Shown here: one piece after another, positions 45,578 through 54,079 of the stretch
Numbering within the stretch: the first letter of the stretch is position 1
How the letters are laid out: each line of letters begins with the position of its first letter
NCBI RefSeq assembly: GCF_003852535.1
Contig: NZ_QAJP01000005.1
Span: 392,403 to 456,402 of the forward strand
Length of the DNA: 64,000 nt
DNA from: Herminiimonas sp. KBW02
GTDB lineage: Bacteria > Pseudomonadota > Gammaproteobacteria > Burkholderiales > Burkholderiaceae_D
Reading direction: 5' to 3'
The notes under the pieces: generated by a model
The model's input: the letters and a program-made list of their open reading frames with translations, nothing else
What the model was told of the DNA's origin: nothing
The model's database searches: none
Position numbers and translations under genes: made by a program

Positions 45578-45590
45578 GCCTGCAAGTGTC

Positions 45591-45624
45591 ACCGCCCCCT
45601 CTGAAAGACGGGGCGGTTTTTTTT
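45591..45624 (+). terminator. Terminator after the DUF1097 gene
   Basis: Stem ACCGCCCC/GGGGCGGT with an 11-base loop and eight T. It splits the locus into a three-gene transcript and a separately transcribed second ggt-like gene. Confidence 0.95.
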
Positions 45625-45764
45625 CCCCTATGCGATTACTTCGCGGCTATTATTGGCTAGCCGTAACGTTGCATGCATTACCTAAAAGAAAATAGGCAAG
45701 CTCGCATCAATCGCTGTGGAATTTGTTGGTGCGTGTCTTGTCTCAATTAAAAAATGGAGAAGAC

Positions 45765-47456
45765 ATGAAGAACAAGATGTTTCAGGATATGACGAGACGA
45801 GACTTTTTATCTGCTTCCGGTGCTATGGCACTGGGCTCGCTGGCGCCACTGTCGCTGGCACAGGATGCCAAGCCCAAAAATGTGCTGGCAACCTCGACCA
45901 AAGGCATGGTCACCAGCCCGCATGAACTGGCTACCAAGGCCGGGCTGGATGTTTTGAAATCGGGTGGTAATGCGATTGAAGCAGCGATTGCAATCGCCAG
46001 CTGCCTGAATGTCACGTATCCCCATTTCTCGGGATTTGGTGGCGACGCTTTCATGATCATCAGTGATCGCAATGGCAAAGTTCAGACCTTGTCCGGCATC
46101 GGCCAGGCTCCCCAGATACTCCCGCAATACAGCGGTTCCATTCCGGTACGTGGTCCCGGATCCATGCTGACGACAGCTGCTAACGTCGATACGCTGGGCA
46201 AAGCCTTCGATATCAGCAAGGAGCTTGCAGGACGCAAGAGCTGGGCGGAATTATTGAAGCCGGCAATAGGCTATGCACGTAACGGTTTTCCGGTGACGCC
46301 ATCAGAGCGCTTCTGGATGGATTTCCGCCAAAAGGAATTGGCAGATATGCCGGCCATAGCCAATCATTTTATGGTGAATGGTAAAGCGCCGGAAGTCGGT
46401 GACTTATACAAGCAGCCGCAACTCGCCGACACACTGGAAATGCTGGCGGTGCGCGGTTACCGTGACTTCTATGACGGCAAGCTGGCTGAACGCATTGCGA
46501 AAGGTTTGAAGGAGGCAGGTTCACCATTGACTGCATCCGACCTGGCTAAAACGCAGGCCCGCATAGAACCGCCGTTGCGTGTTGCGTATCGCGGTGGTGA
46601 GTTGTTGGCCAACCAGCCGCCGACCCAGGGTATTACCACGCTGGAAATCATGGGCATACTGGACAGATTCGATCTGAAAAAAATTCCGGAAGGCAGTGCC
46701 GACTACTATCACGTCGTGGTGGAAGCAGTGAAGCGCGCTTTCATAGACCGTAACCAATACGTGGCTGATCCGGAGTTTGTACATGTGCCGTCCGCAACGA
46801 TGCTGTCCAAATACAACCTCGACAAATGGGCGGGTCGTATCAAGATGGATCAGGCACTGGCCTGGCCGCATGTATTTAAACATGGCGATACGGTCTATAT
46901 AGGCGCGACCGATAATCAAGGTAATTCAGTGTCCATGTTGCAGACTGTGTACTTCGACTGGGGGAGTGGCGTGATGGCGGGCGACACCGGCCTCCTGTGG
47001 CATAACCGTGGTGCTTCTTTCACCCTGAAGCAGGGACATCAGAATGTACTGCAACCAGGCAAGCGTCCTTTCCATACGCTCAATCCGGGTATGTACCTGA
47101 AGAATGGCAAGCCGCAGATCCTGTACGGCACGCAGGGGGCAGATGGTCAGCCGCAAACACTGGCGGCCATCCTTACTCGCATGATCGACTATGGCATGGA
47201 TCCGGCGACGGCTTTGGCCAGACCGCGCTTCTTGTTGGGTAAAACCTTCTCGGATACACGAGATAGCTTGAAGCTGGAAAAGGATGCAGGCGAACAGGTG
47301 TTCCGGGAATTGGCGCGACGTGGTCACGAGATGAGTGTCATACCGGCACAAAGTCCATTGGCAGGGCAACCTGGGGCGATCATGATCAACCAGAAAACAG
47401 GAGTGTTTACTGGTGCGCATGACCCACGCAGCGACGGCAGGGCTTTGGGCGTTTAA
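45765..47456 (+). CDS. Tat-exported gamma-glutamyltranspeptidase-like Ntn hydrolase
   Basis: A 563-residue gamma-glutamyltranspeptidase-family protein with a twin-arginine signal (MTRRDFLSASGAMALGSLAP, Arg11-Arg12), so it should be folded and exported to the periplasm by Tat. The predicted nucleophile is Thr376 in HGDTVYIGATDNQGN; DWGSGVMAGDTG and YGTQGADGQPQT match the first copy. The ATG at 45765 is chosen for its GGAGA site and because it places the RR motif correctly. It is separated from the upstream operon by a terminator and a 140-base gap, and is followed by two hairpins. Confidence 0.9.
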   Translation: MKNKMFQDMTRRDFLSASGAMALGSLAPLSLAQDAKPKNVLATSTKGMVTSPHELATKAGLDVLKSGGNAIEAAIAIASCLNVTYPHFSGFGGDAFMIISDRNGKVQTLSGIGQAPQILPQYSGSIPVRGPGSMLTTAANVDTLGKAFDISKELAGRKSWAELLKPAIGYARNGFPVTPSERFWMDFRQKELADMPAIANHFMVNGKAPEVGDLYKQPQLADTLEMLAVRGYRDFYDGKLAERIAKGLKEAGSPLTASDLAKTQARIEPPLRVAYRGGELLANQPPTQGITTLEIMGILDRFDLKKIPEGSADYYHVVVEAVKRAFIDRNQYVADPEFVHVPSATMLSKYNLDKWAGRIKMDQALAWPHVFKHGDTVYIGATDNQGNSVSMLQTVYFDWGSGVMAGDTGLLWHNRGASFTLKQGHQNVLQPGKRPFHTLNPGMYLKNGKPQILYGTQGADGQPQTLAAILTRMIDYGMDPATALARPRFLLGKTFSDTRDSLKLEKDAGEQVFRELARRGHEMSVIPAQSPLAGQPGAIMINQKTGVFTGAHDPRSDGRALGV

Positions 47457-47533
47457 TGCAGGGAGCGTTCCTTGACGTGTTAACGACACGTTAAGGGAAT
47501 CGCTGTGTTGTACGAAGCGAGCGCGCATAAAAA

Positions 47534-47563
47534 TGCCCGATCAGTATCCGGTCTGATCGGGCA
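47534..47563 (-). terminator. Terminator hairpin 1 (minus-strand reading)
   Basis: Stem TGCCCGATCA/TGATCGGGCA with a ten-base loop. On the minus strand the stem is followed by TTTTTA, so it fits termination of the small Ala/Lys-rich protein gene read from the right. Confidence 0.8.
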
Positions 47564-47564
47564 A

Positions 47565-47594
47565 TAAAAAAGACAGGCAAGACCTGTCTTTTTT
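47565..47594. terminator. Terminator hairpin 2 (bidirectional)
   Basis: Arms AAAAAAGACAGG and CCTGTCTTTTTT with loop CAAGA. It lies one base from hairpin 1, between the convergent ggt-like and small-protein genes. Confidence 0.93.
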
Positions 47595-47606
47595 AATTAC
47601 TGCGAA

Positions 47607-47807
47607 TTACTTGGCTGGTGCAGCTGCTTTTGCTTTCTTAGCTTTTTTGTGTTTTTTAGCGTGTGTTTTGGTTGCTTTGGCTGGGGTTGCAGCTTCTGTT
47701 TTTGCAGCGACTGGAGCTGGGGCAGCAGCAGGTGCTGGAGCAGCAGCTTGTGCAAAAACGGTGGAGGCAAACAGACCGGCAACCAGGGCAGCGATTAATT
47801 TATTCAT
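47607..47807 (-). CDS. Small secreted Ala/Pro/Lys-rich protein
   Basis: A 66-residue protein with an N-terminal signal peptide (MNKLIAALVAGLFASTVFAQ). The mature part is low-complexity: an Ala/Pro stretch followed by a strongly basic Lys/His tail (KATKTHAKKHKKAKKAKAAA). Such proteins are common in Oxalobacteraceae and resemble acid-shock-type or nucleic-acid-binding basic peptides, but no function is known. Two terminators follow it, suggesting high expression. Confidence 0.75.
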   Translation of the reverse strand: MNKLIAALVAGLFASTVFAQAAAPAPAAAPAPVAAKTEAATPAKATKTHAKKHKKAKKAKAAAPAK

Positions 47808-48110
47808 TTGAGTGCTCTCTCTAAAGTATTAGGAAATTTTTGCGAACTGCTTAGTCAGTTCGTACGTATATAACGCCAGCCAATTAATGCGGTTGACGCG
47901 TTTACGCAAATATTTTGAAGTGATTTTCAGAGGGAAAACTATGTGTTTTTCGTGAAAAAATCGTTAAGGATTTGTGACGATTTTTGATCTTCCGCAGTCA
48001 TCTCTGGCAGCGTCCGACTACTGCATTTGCAGTATTTACTCCCGGTAATCCCATTGCTATTCTCGCCGCCATCAGCCGTCTATGTATACGGCGTGGCCAG
48101 GGAGAAGCAC
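47808..48110. other. Intergenic region with two divergent promoters expected
   Basis: A 303-base gap between the small basic protein and the Gln-rich secreted protein. The part nearest the minus-strand gene is AT-rich. No open frame, hairpin or known operator was recognised. A possible upstream ATG for the next gene at 48027 is not favoured. Confidence 0.3.
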
Positions 48111-49979
48111 ATGTACTTATTTACCTCTATATATAGATCCGGCTCCGTTATCTCGGTACGGCAGCAATGGGTGTTGTGTTGTGCTGCGCCGGTCTTGTTG
48201 ACACTTGTTTCGCTGAATCCCGCGCTGGTCAGAGCACAAGACGTGCAAGGTATCGATGTGGATCTGGGACGGGCCATGCAGCAGCGGCCTCTTGTCCAAC
48301 AAGAGCAGCAGTCAGGTAGTCAGCGCGCGCCCGCTCCATTGGCGGATAGTACGTTGCAGCGTATTGCAAATACGCTCAAGAACCTGACACCTGCAGGGCG
48401 TGACATAGTGCTGAGCAAGGCCTACACGGCGGAGCAAAGACAGCAGATTCTGAATTACATGCAGGTGCAGACTAAACAGCAGGAAATCACACCGCAACCT
48501 CAGCAATTAACGCTGGAGCAGCGCAGGCAATTGATGCTGACATCGCCGTCCGAAATGACGCAGCAACAGACTGTGCCGGAAGAAAAAAAGAAAACCGAAC
48601 AGCTGACAACGCAGCAGCAAAAGCTGCCGCCGAAGACCTTGCAGCAGCAAGAGCAGGTGAAGGAAGAAATTAAACAACCGACGAAACTGACGCTTGAAGA
48701 GCAGAAACTGTTATTGCTGCCACAGCAGCTGGAGCAACAGAAGAAGATAGAGCAAGTTCAGACTGAGCTGGCAAAAGAACAAATCAAGCAGACTGAAAAA
48801 CCGACGCCAGAACAGCAAAAGCAGCTGTTGGTGATAAAACAGTCTGAGCCACAAAAGCAGCCGGAAAAAATTCAGCCACAGCAATTGAAAGAAGTCATCA
48901 AGCAAGTCGAGCAACCTGCCCCGGAACAAGCAAAGCAAATCTTGCAGACCACGCAAACCAGCCCGCCAGCAGTTCTGCCCCCTAATAGCCCGGCGCAGTT
49001 GAAGTATCAGACCTTGCTGGATGCAGGTGTGTTCTCCGCCAGTAGTGGTACGACGTCAGTTCCGGATGCAACGATGACGCGTGCACAATTCGCGATGATT
49101 GCTGCCAGGCTGCAGGAATTGGCGACCCAATCAGGCGCTACCTTTTCCGATATACCAAGCTTGCCATGGGGTGAACTGAGCGGAGCGCAGACGATCGGCA
49201 CGATAGAGGGCGTTGCTAAGCCTTCTGTCACTGTCGTTTCCGATGACAAGAAAACTTCGGCTGATTTTATGGAACTGCTGGCGGCATACAGCAAAGGAAA
49301 ATTGAGTCAGGCAGAGCTCGATCAGTTGATAGCAAAAATCGGTTCGGCTAATTTACCGACGAGCCAAACTACAACTCCCGTAAAAAGCGATGCTCCTATC
49401 CTTAACGCAAATAAGGCCGTCGAGGGGATAGTCGTACCTGGCGGAACGGCTGTGGCAGCGGGTGTCGCGGGTATAACAGCTGGTACGCTAGGTATGATAC
49501 AGGCGGCATTAGCGGCAGCGCAGGCGGCTGCCATTGCAGCATCCAGTAGTGCGAACAATATCGATCTGGAAACCGCCGTAACAGTCGGCGCTAACTACAC
49601 GGTGGTCACGCCGCGTGCCAATTTTCCCGCCAATCTGAATGCAACTTTTAATGGCCGCATGACCGGGACCCTGAGCGATAGTTCGACAGTCGGCGCTAAC
49701 CTGACCATGAACGTCAACTTTACCAACATAGGTAATGGCACACCGATAGGCGGCAACGTCCAGTTCGACAACAACAAAGGCAGTGCAAGCTTTAATAGTG
49801 TTGCTTACATCGGCGGATATGTCGGTGGTGGCATGAGTGGCACATATAACAATCAAGCTATGACTGGCTTTATTCGAAACGGACAGTTCTTCGGCCCGGC
49901 TGCCAACGCAGTCAAGGGTTCCTGGGATATGACCACAAACAGCGTCAGTGGCGGCGGCAGCTTTGCTGCTACACGTTGA
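48111..49979 (+). CDS. Gln-rich secreted protein with TbpB-like C-terminal barrel, putative Slam cargo
   Basis: A 622-residue protein of unknown function. Reading from the N-terminus: a long signal peptide (ending LVSLNPALVRAQ) without a lipobox at the cleavage site; a Gln/Glu/Lys-rich, probably coiled-coil part with three tandem 38-residue repeats (residues 184-297); an SLH-like segment (about 298-365: LLDAGVFSAS, TRAQFAMIAARL, FSDIPSLPWG); an Ala-rich linker (AAALAAAQAAAIAAS type); and a C-terminal ~135-residue beta-rich domain with FNGRMTGTLSD, GNVQFDNNKGSASF and GQFFGPAANAVKGSW. The last motif resembles the F-G-P-x-A-x-E-x-G-G-x-F signature of TbpB-type barrels recognised by Slam proteins. 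The next gene, 37 bases on, encodes a Slam-like pore. The start at 48111 has a GGGAGAAG site. Confidence 0.7.
   Translation: MYLFTSIYRSGSVISVRQQWVLCCAAPVLLTLVSLNPALVRAQDVQGIDVDLGRAMQQRPLVQQEQQSGSQRAPAPLADSTLQRIANTLKNLTPAGRDIVLSKAYTAEQRQQILNYMQVQTKQQEITPQPQQLTLEQRRQLMLTSPSEMTQQQTVPEEKKKTEQLTTQQQKLPPKTLQQQEQVKEEIKQPTKLTLEEQKLLLLPQQLEQQKKIEQVQTELAKEQIKQTEKPTPEQQKQLLVIKQSEPQKQPEKIQPQQLKEVIKQVEQPAPEQAKQILQTTQTSPPAVLPPNSPAQLKYQTLLDAGVFSASSGTTSVPDATMTRAQFAMIAARLQELATQSGATFSDIPSLPWGELSGAQTIGTIEGVAKPSVTVVSDDKKTSADFMELLAAYSKGKLSQAELDQLIAKIGSANLPTSQTTTPVKSDAPILNANKAVEGIVVPGGTAVAAGVAGITAGTLGMIQAALAAAQAAAIAASSSANNIDLETAVTVGANYTVVTPRANFPANLNATFNGRMTGTLSDSSTVGANLTMNVNFTNIGNGTPIGGNVQFDNNKGSASFNSVAYIGGYVGGGMSGTYNNQAMTGFIRNGQFFGPAANAVKGSWDMTTNSVSGGGSFAATR
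48660..49001 (+). repeat. Three tandem 38-residue coding repeats
   Basis: Units of exactly 114 bases begin at 48660 (KEEIKQPTKLTLEEQKLLLL), 48774 (KEQIKQTEKPTPEQQKQLLV) and 48888 (KEVIKQVEQPAPEQAKQILQ). The first half of each is well conserved and the second half diverged; the third unit grades into the following domain. A related LTLEQRRQLML occurs further upstream. Confidence 0.8.
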
Positions 49980-50016
49980 TGTCACGCCAGACATTTACTC
50001 CCTACCCATTTCATCC

Positions 50017-51366
50017 ATGAATCATATTCTCCGTTCGGCTATCGTCGTCTTAATGTTTTCTGTTCCTGTGGCTTACGCGGCGACAGCTACTCCCGATAGT
50101 CAAAGCGAATTATTGGTGGCGCGTTTGATGCAGGAAAACGGTCGGCCGGATATGGCATGTGCATTGCTGGCAGATACGCCTGTAAACAGTGTGGATGCAG
50201 ATCGTCTGTATGTACTCGCGCGCTGCAATGCGTCCCTGCAGCGGATAGATACGGCGATTGCCTACTATCAGCGTGTGATCGCTTTAAAGCCGGCGGAAGC
50301 CAATCCGCGCGTTGAGCTGGCTGCGATCATGGTTGCGCTGGATCGCAAGGATGAAGCGGCACAGCTATACAAGCAAACCTTGCCTTTGCTGCCAGCCGGA
50401 CAAGTATCGACCCAGATGAATAACCTGATCGAGCAACTGGGGCGTGATGACCCGGCTGCCTTCGCACGCCAGGCATCGGGCAAACCCTGGTCGCTGGAGT
50501 TCTATGCGGGGCTGGTACATGACAGCAATATCAACGGCGGCCCCGTGTCGAATATAGTCCCGGCGACTGTCGGTGGTTTTCCAGGCAATTTCATTTTGTC
50601 ACCCGATGCGATGCCGCGTTCTTCATGGGGTGCAAGTGGCAGTCTGACCGGCAGTTATCTGGTGCCGCTGAACGAGCGCTGGTCGGTGCTGTATCAGGGT
50701 GTATTGCTGGGGAATGGCTACTTCGATACGTCCGATTTCAATAATGAATACATGTCCTTGTCGGCAGCCTTCATTTATCGCGCCCAGGACTGGAGTATGA
50801 GCATACAACCGAATATTGGTTTTTCGCGCCAGGCGAATCGCATGAATGAAACGACACCTGGTGTAATCGCACGTTTTTCGCGTAGCCTGAATCCGACCTG
50901 GTCACTGACCGGTTCGCTCGGCTACATCAACCGCACCGTGCATCTGGATAACAATAGAAACGCAGATGGTGTGCTCGGCAGCATCGGCGTAGTCGCGCAA
51001 GTCCAGCCGAATTTGCAGGCGGGTACTGATTACAATGTGCAGCGTGAGCACGCCGATGCTGCGGTGTACTCGCGTCGCCTGGAAGGGCCTAGCGTGTTTG
51101 CTGTCTATCGCATTAAGCCGCAATGGACGGTAGTCGGCAACTATAGTCATTCCAAGGTGAAGTATGACGAAGGCAGCTTCTTCTTCCCGGCACGTAAAGA
51201 TACGCAAAAGACTGCCAGCCTGACCAGTCTGTGGGACATCAGCGCATGGGCCGGACGCAATATGGTGGTGCGGGCGCAATATACCCAGATCGATAATCCG
51301 TCGAATATCGGTTACAGCAATTACTCACGCAATATCTTCAGCGTGGGTATGCAGACGCAATTCTGA
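50017..51366 (+). CDS. Slam-like outer-membrane protein (TPR plus beta-barrel, DUF560)
   Basis: A 449-residue protein with a signal peptide (VVLMFSVPVAYA). A TPR-like helical N-domain follows (about 30-155, with RLYVLARCNASLQRIDTAIA and DRKDEAAQLYKQTLPLLPAG), then a ~290-residue beta-barrel from residue 158 (WSLEFYAGLVHDSNINGGP) ending in a terminal Phe (VGMQTQF), the usual outer-membrane assembly signal. This two-domain plan matches surface lipoprotein assembly modulators (Slam; type XI secretion), which move TbpB-like proteins across the outer membrane. It directly follows the Gln-rich protein, its likely cargo. Start chosen at MNHILRSAIVV; an earlier in-frame ATG overlaps the cargo gene. 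Confidence 0.78.
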   Translation: MNHILRSAIVVLMFSVPVAYAATATPDSQSELLVARLMQENGRPDMACALLADTPVNSVDADRLYVLARCNASLQRIDTAIAYYQRVIALKPAEANPRVELAAIMVALDRKDEAAQLYKQTLPLLPAGQVSTQMNNLIEQLGRDDPAAFARQASGKPWSLEFYAGLVHDSNINGGPVSNIVPATVGGFPGNFILSPDAMPRSSWGASGSLTGSYLVPLNERWSVLYQGVLLGNGYFDTSDFNNEYMSLSAAFIYRAQDWSMSIQPNIGFSRQANRMNETTPGVIARFSRSLNPTWSLTGSLGYINRTVHLDNNRNADGVLGSIGVVAQVQPNLQAGTDYNVQREHADAAVYSRRLEGPSVFAVYRIKPQWTVVGNYSHSKVKYDEGSFFFPARKDTQKTASLTSLWDISAWAGRNMVVRAQYTQIDNPSNIGYSNYSRNIFSVGMQTQF

Positions 51367-51374
51367 TACGTGAT

Positions 51375-51986
51375 TTAAAGCAGGCCCTGATGCATCGCAT
51401 AACGCGTCAGTTCAACTGCGTTGTGCAGCGATAGTTTGGCCATCAGGTTTTGTTTGTGCTTGCGGACGGTGAAGATACTGAGTTGCAGCGTATCGGCGAT
51501 CTCCTGTGATGACTTGCCCGCGGCGACCAGTTTCAGGATTTGCTGTTCACGCGGCGTGACGGTCTGATCTTCCTGATCCTGGAAGTGCGTCAGCGGCCCC
51601 AGTAGTTTGCTGACATAGCGTTGATTGCTTAGCACGGTCGGGATGGCTTCGAGTAATTCGCTGCTGTCCTCCAATTTTAGCAAATAGCCGTCAGCGCCCG
51701 CAGCAAAAGCCTGACGCACACTGTTCTGATCAGTTGAACCGGTCAGGATCAGGATTTTGATGTGCGGGTGTTGCTGCTTGATGCGCGCAGTGAGGGTAAT
51801 GCCGTGGCAGCCGGGCAGGTCAAGATCGAGCAGCAGCAAATCGACGGAGTGCTGTGTCAGCAATTCCTCGACTTGCATCCCGCTACCGGTATCCGCGACG
51901 ATCTGCATGTCCGGGACGTGCGCCAGTAAGGAGCGGAGTCCTTCGCGGATCAGGGTGTGATCTTCTGCAATGAGGATATTGGTCAT
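51375..51986 (-). CDS. NarL/LuxR-family response regulator
   Basis: A 203-residue regulator. The receiver domain starts MTNILIAEDHTLIREGLRSL, with phospho-acceptor Asp54 (LLLLDLDLPGCHG) and switch Thr in ILTGST. The LuxR helix-turn-helix is VTPREQQILKLVAAGKSSQE plus TVRKHKQNLMAKL. The ATG at 51986 gives a normal family start; upstream codons are not conserved. It is divergent from the hybrid kinase at 52103 and convergent with the Slam-like gene, 8 bases from its end, with no terminator between. Confidence 0.93.
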   Translation of the reverse strand: MTNILIAEDHTLIREGLRSLLAHVPDMQIVADTGSGMQVEELLTQHSVDLLLLDLDLPGCHGITLTARIKQQHPHIKILILTGSTDQNSVRQAFAAGADGYLLKLEDSSELLEAIPTVLSNQRYVSKLLGPLTHFQDQEDQTVTPREQQILKLVAAGKSSQEIADTLQLSIFTVRKHKQNLMAKLSLHNAVELTRYAMHQGLL

Positions 51987-52102
51987 GGAGCCGGGCGCGT
52001 GATAATTTCCGCTGGGACTTATATTGTTGCACGGTAATAATAAGCAGATATTACACTGCGGGGCAGCGAGCATCCATTTTCCTTGTTTTTGGCGGGACAT
52101 CC

Positions 52103-53869
52103 ATGAACTATCAGCCAGCTGCGTCAGCAGTTGAGATGCGCATATTCGACGAACTGGTGAATGTCCTGTACCGGCAGGCGACGCCTATTTTTTTTGGCAA
52201 CTTTTCAGTTGTCATCCTCTCGGTTTACCTGCTTTGGAATGAGCTGGCACACAGCGTATTGCTGTCATGGGCCGCTGCCATCTTCCTGCTGACGCTGATC
52301 CGGATCGTGATCGTACGCCGCGATTTGCGTCTGACGCATCGTCCGGATCAGGCGGCACGGCGTGCATGGATTTATACCTTGTTCGCCGGGTTATCCGGCT
52401 GCTTGTGGGGTTCTATCGGGATATTTTTCTTTGCGCCTGATAGCACCATAGTGACCGTCTTCATTTGCATCCTGCTGGCTGGCATGACCGGTGGTTCAGT
52501 TGCATCGCAGTCTTCCTTTCCGCCGGCGTATTACGCGTTTGCCTTGCCCACTGTCTTGCCGTTTGCCATCCGCTGCTTCATGTATGGTGGCCCCTTGTTT
52601 TCGGTGCTGGCCTTGTTGTCGCTGTTCTTGCTCGGCGTGAATCTGGCCTACAGCAGGAATGTCCATCGCACCGTACGTGAGGCGGTATCGCTGCGTTTTG
52701 AAAATAACGAACTGATTGCGCAGCTGCGACAGGAGAAGGAGCGTGCCGAATCGGCCAGCCGTTCCAAGTCGCAGTTCCTGGCCGCCGCCAGCCACGATTT
52801 GCGCCAGCCTACGCATGCACTGGGTTTGTACATCGCCACCTTGCGCGCCATGTGCAACGCGCCCGCAGTACGCGGTGAGGAGGTCGGCAATATCGCCGGT
52901 AAATTGCAGACTGCCTTAAAAGGCCTGGTGCAGTTGCTGGATGTATTGCTGGATATTTCCAAACTGGACGCCGGGGCGGTCAAGGTCAAGCGTGAAGTAT
53001 TTGATTTGCAGGATGTACTGGAAACGATAGACCAGCAATTTTCCGCGGTCGCGGTTGAGCAAAAACTGCGCTTCATTGTCAGGCCGGCTGCGGTACTGGT
53101 ACAAACTGACCGTGCCTTGCTGCACAGCATACTGGCGAATTTTGTGTCGAATGCCTTGCGTTATACCGAGCGTGGCAAGGTATTGGTTGGCGCGCGCAGG
53201 CGCGGGGATTTTGTCGAGGTACAAGTGCTGGATACCGGCATTGGTATTGCGGCCGGGCAGTCACAGCTGATTTTCAGCGAGTTTTATCAGGTGGGGAATG
53301 CAGCACGGCGTCGTGAGCATGGCCTGGGCCTGGGGCTGGCGATCGTCAAGCGCACGGCAGACTTGCTGAAGATACGCATAGGACTGCGTTCGACACCCGG
53401 GCGCGGCTCGGTCTTTTCCGTCTGGTTGCCGCTGGCTCCGCCGGTCGAGGCAGTAGCGAACCGGGAAAAGCCGGTGCCTGTGGCGTCCGGTACCGCGAAA
53501 AACATACTGGTGATAGATGACGATGCAAGTGTGCTGGATAGCATGCGTTTACTGCTGTCATCCTGGGGGCATCAGGTTACTGCCGTTTCGTCGCTGGGCG
53601 CGGCTTTGCAGGCGGTGAAAACACAGCAGGGCGGGAGCGGGCTGGCGTTTGACCTGATCCTGAGCGATTTCCGGTTGACGGAGAATGTCAGTGGTGTCGA
53701 CGTGGTGCAGGCGGTACGGCAAGCCAGTGGCTATACCATCCCGGCGGTGGTGATTACAGGTGATACCTCGGTGGAGAGCATACGCAGTATCGCCGATGCG
53801 AATTTACGTATCCTGCATAAGCCGCTGGCGCCGGAGATGTTGCAGGAAGTGTTGCGTGATTTGCACTAA
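52103..53869 (+). CDS. Membrane hybrid histidine kinase with C-terminal receiver
   Basis: A 588-residue kinase. Five to six hydrophobic helices occupy about residues 28-190 (for example FFGNFSVVILSVYLLW, FAGLSGCLWGSIGIFFF, VLALLSLFLLGVNLAYS). A HisKA helix with His231 (SQFLAAASHDLRQPTHALGL), an HATPase domain (DTGIGIAAGQ, HGLGLGLAIVKRTADLL) and a receiver (NILVIDDDASVLDSM, Asp522 in LILSDFRL) follow. It is divergent from the NarL-type regulator across about 116 bases and is probably its partner. Membrane-domain kinases of this HDLRQPTHAL type are frequent in Burkholderiales with unknown signals. Confidence 0.93.
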   Translation: MNYQPAASAVEMRIFDELVNVLYRQATPIFFGNFSVVILSVYLLWNELAHSVLLSWAAAIFLLTLIRIVIVRRDLRLTHRPDQAARRAWIYTLFAGLSGCLWGSIGIFFFAPDSTIVTVFICILLAGMTGGSVASQSSFPPAYYAFALPTVLPFAIRCFMYGGPLFSVLALLSLFLLGVNLAYSRNVHRTVREAVSLRFENNELIAQLRQEKERAESASRSKSQFLAAASHDLRQPTHALGLYIATLRAMCNAPAVRGEEVGNIAGKLQTALKGLVQLLDVLLDISKLDAGAVKVKREVFDLQDVLETIDQQFSAVAVEQKLRFIVRPAAVLVQTDRALLHSILANFVSNALRYTERGKVLVGARRRGDFVEVQVLDTGIGIAAGQSQLIFSEFYQVGNAARRREHGLGLGLAIVKRTADLLKIRIGLRSTPGRGSVFSVWLPLAPPVEAVANREKPVPVASGTAKNILVIDDDASVLDSMRLLLSSWGHQVTAVSSLGAALQAVKTQQGGSGLAFDLILSDFRLTENVSGVDVVQAVRQASGYTIPAVVITGDTSVESIRSIADANLRILHKPLAPEMLQEVLRDLH

Positions 53870-54079
53870 ATTTTGGTTTTAACCGTCAATTCAGTTCATA
53901 AAATCTGCATACTTACGCAAACTGCGTTTAAAGTAAGTCCGAGAAGTAGATCCGAGCCGTCATGGTATACGCTTGTTAATAAAGAAAAATTTCGTAGATA
54001 GAAATCTTTCCTAAAACTATTAAAGCACCAGTGCATCTAAAAGATGCATGCTACCAATGCAGTAGCCACGGGACATCGA

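Noticed and set aside
47474-47490. ACGTGT/ACACGT inverted repeat after the second GGT-like gene.
   Set aside because: Short arms and no T-run; two much better terminators follow.
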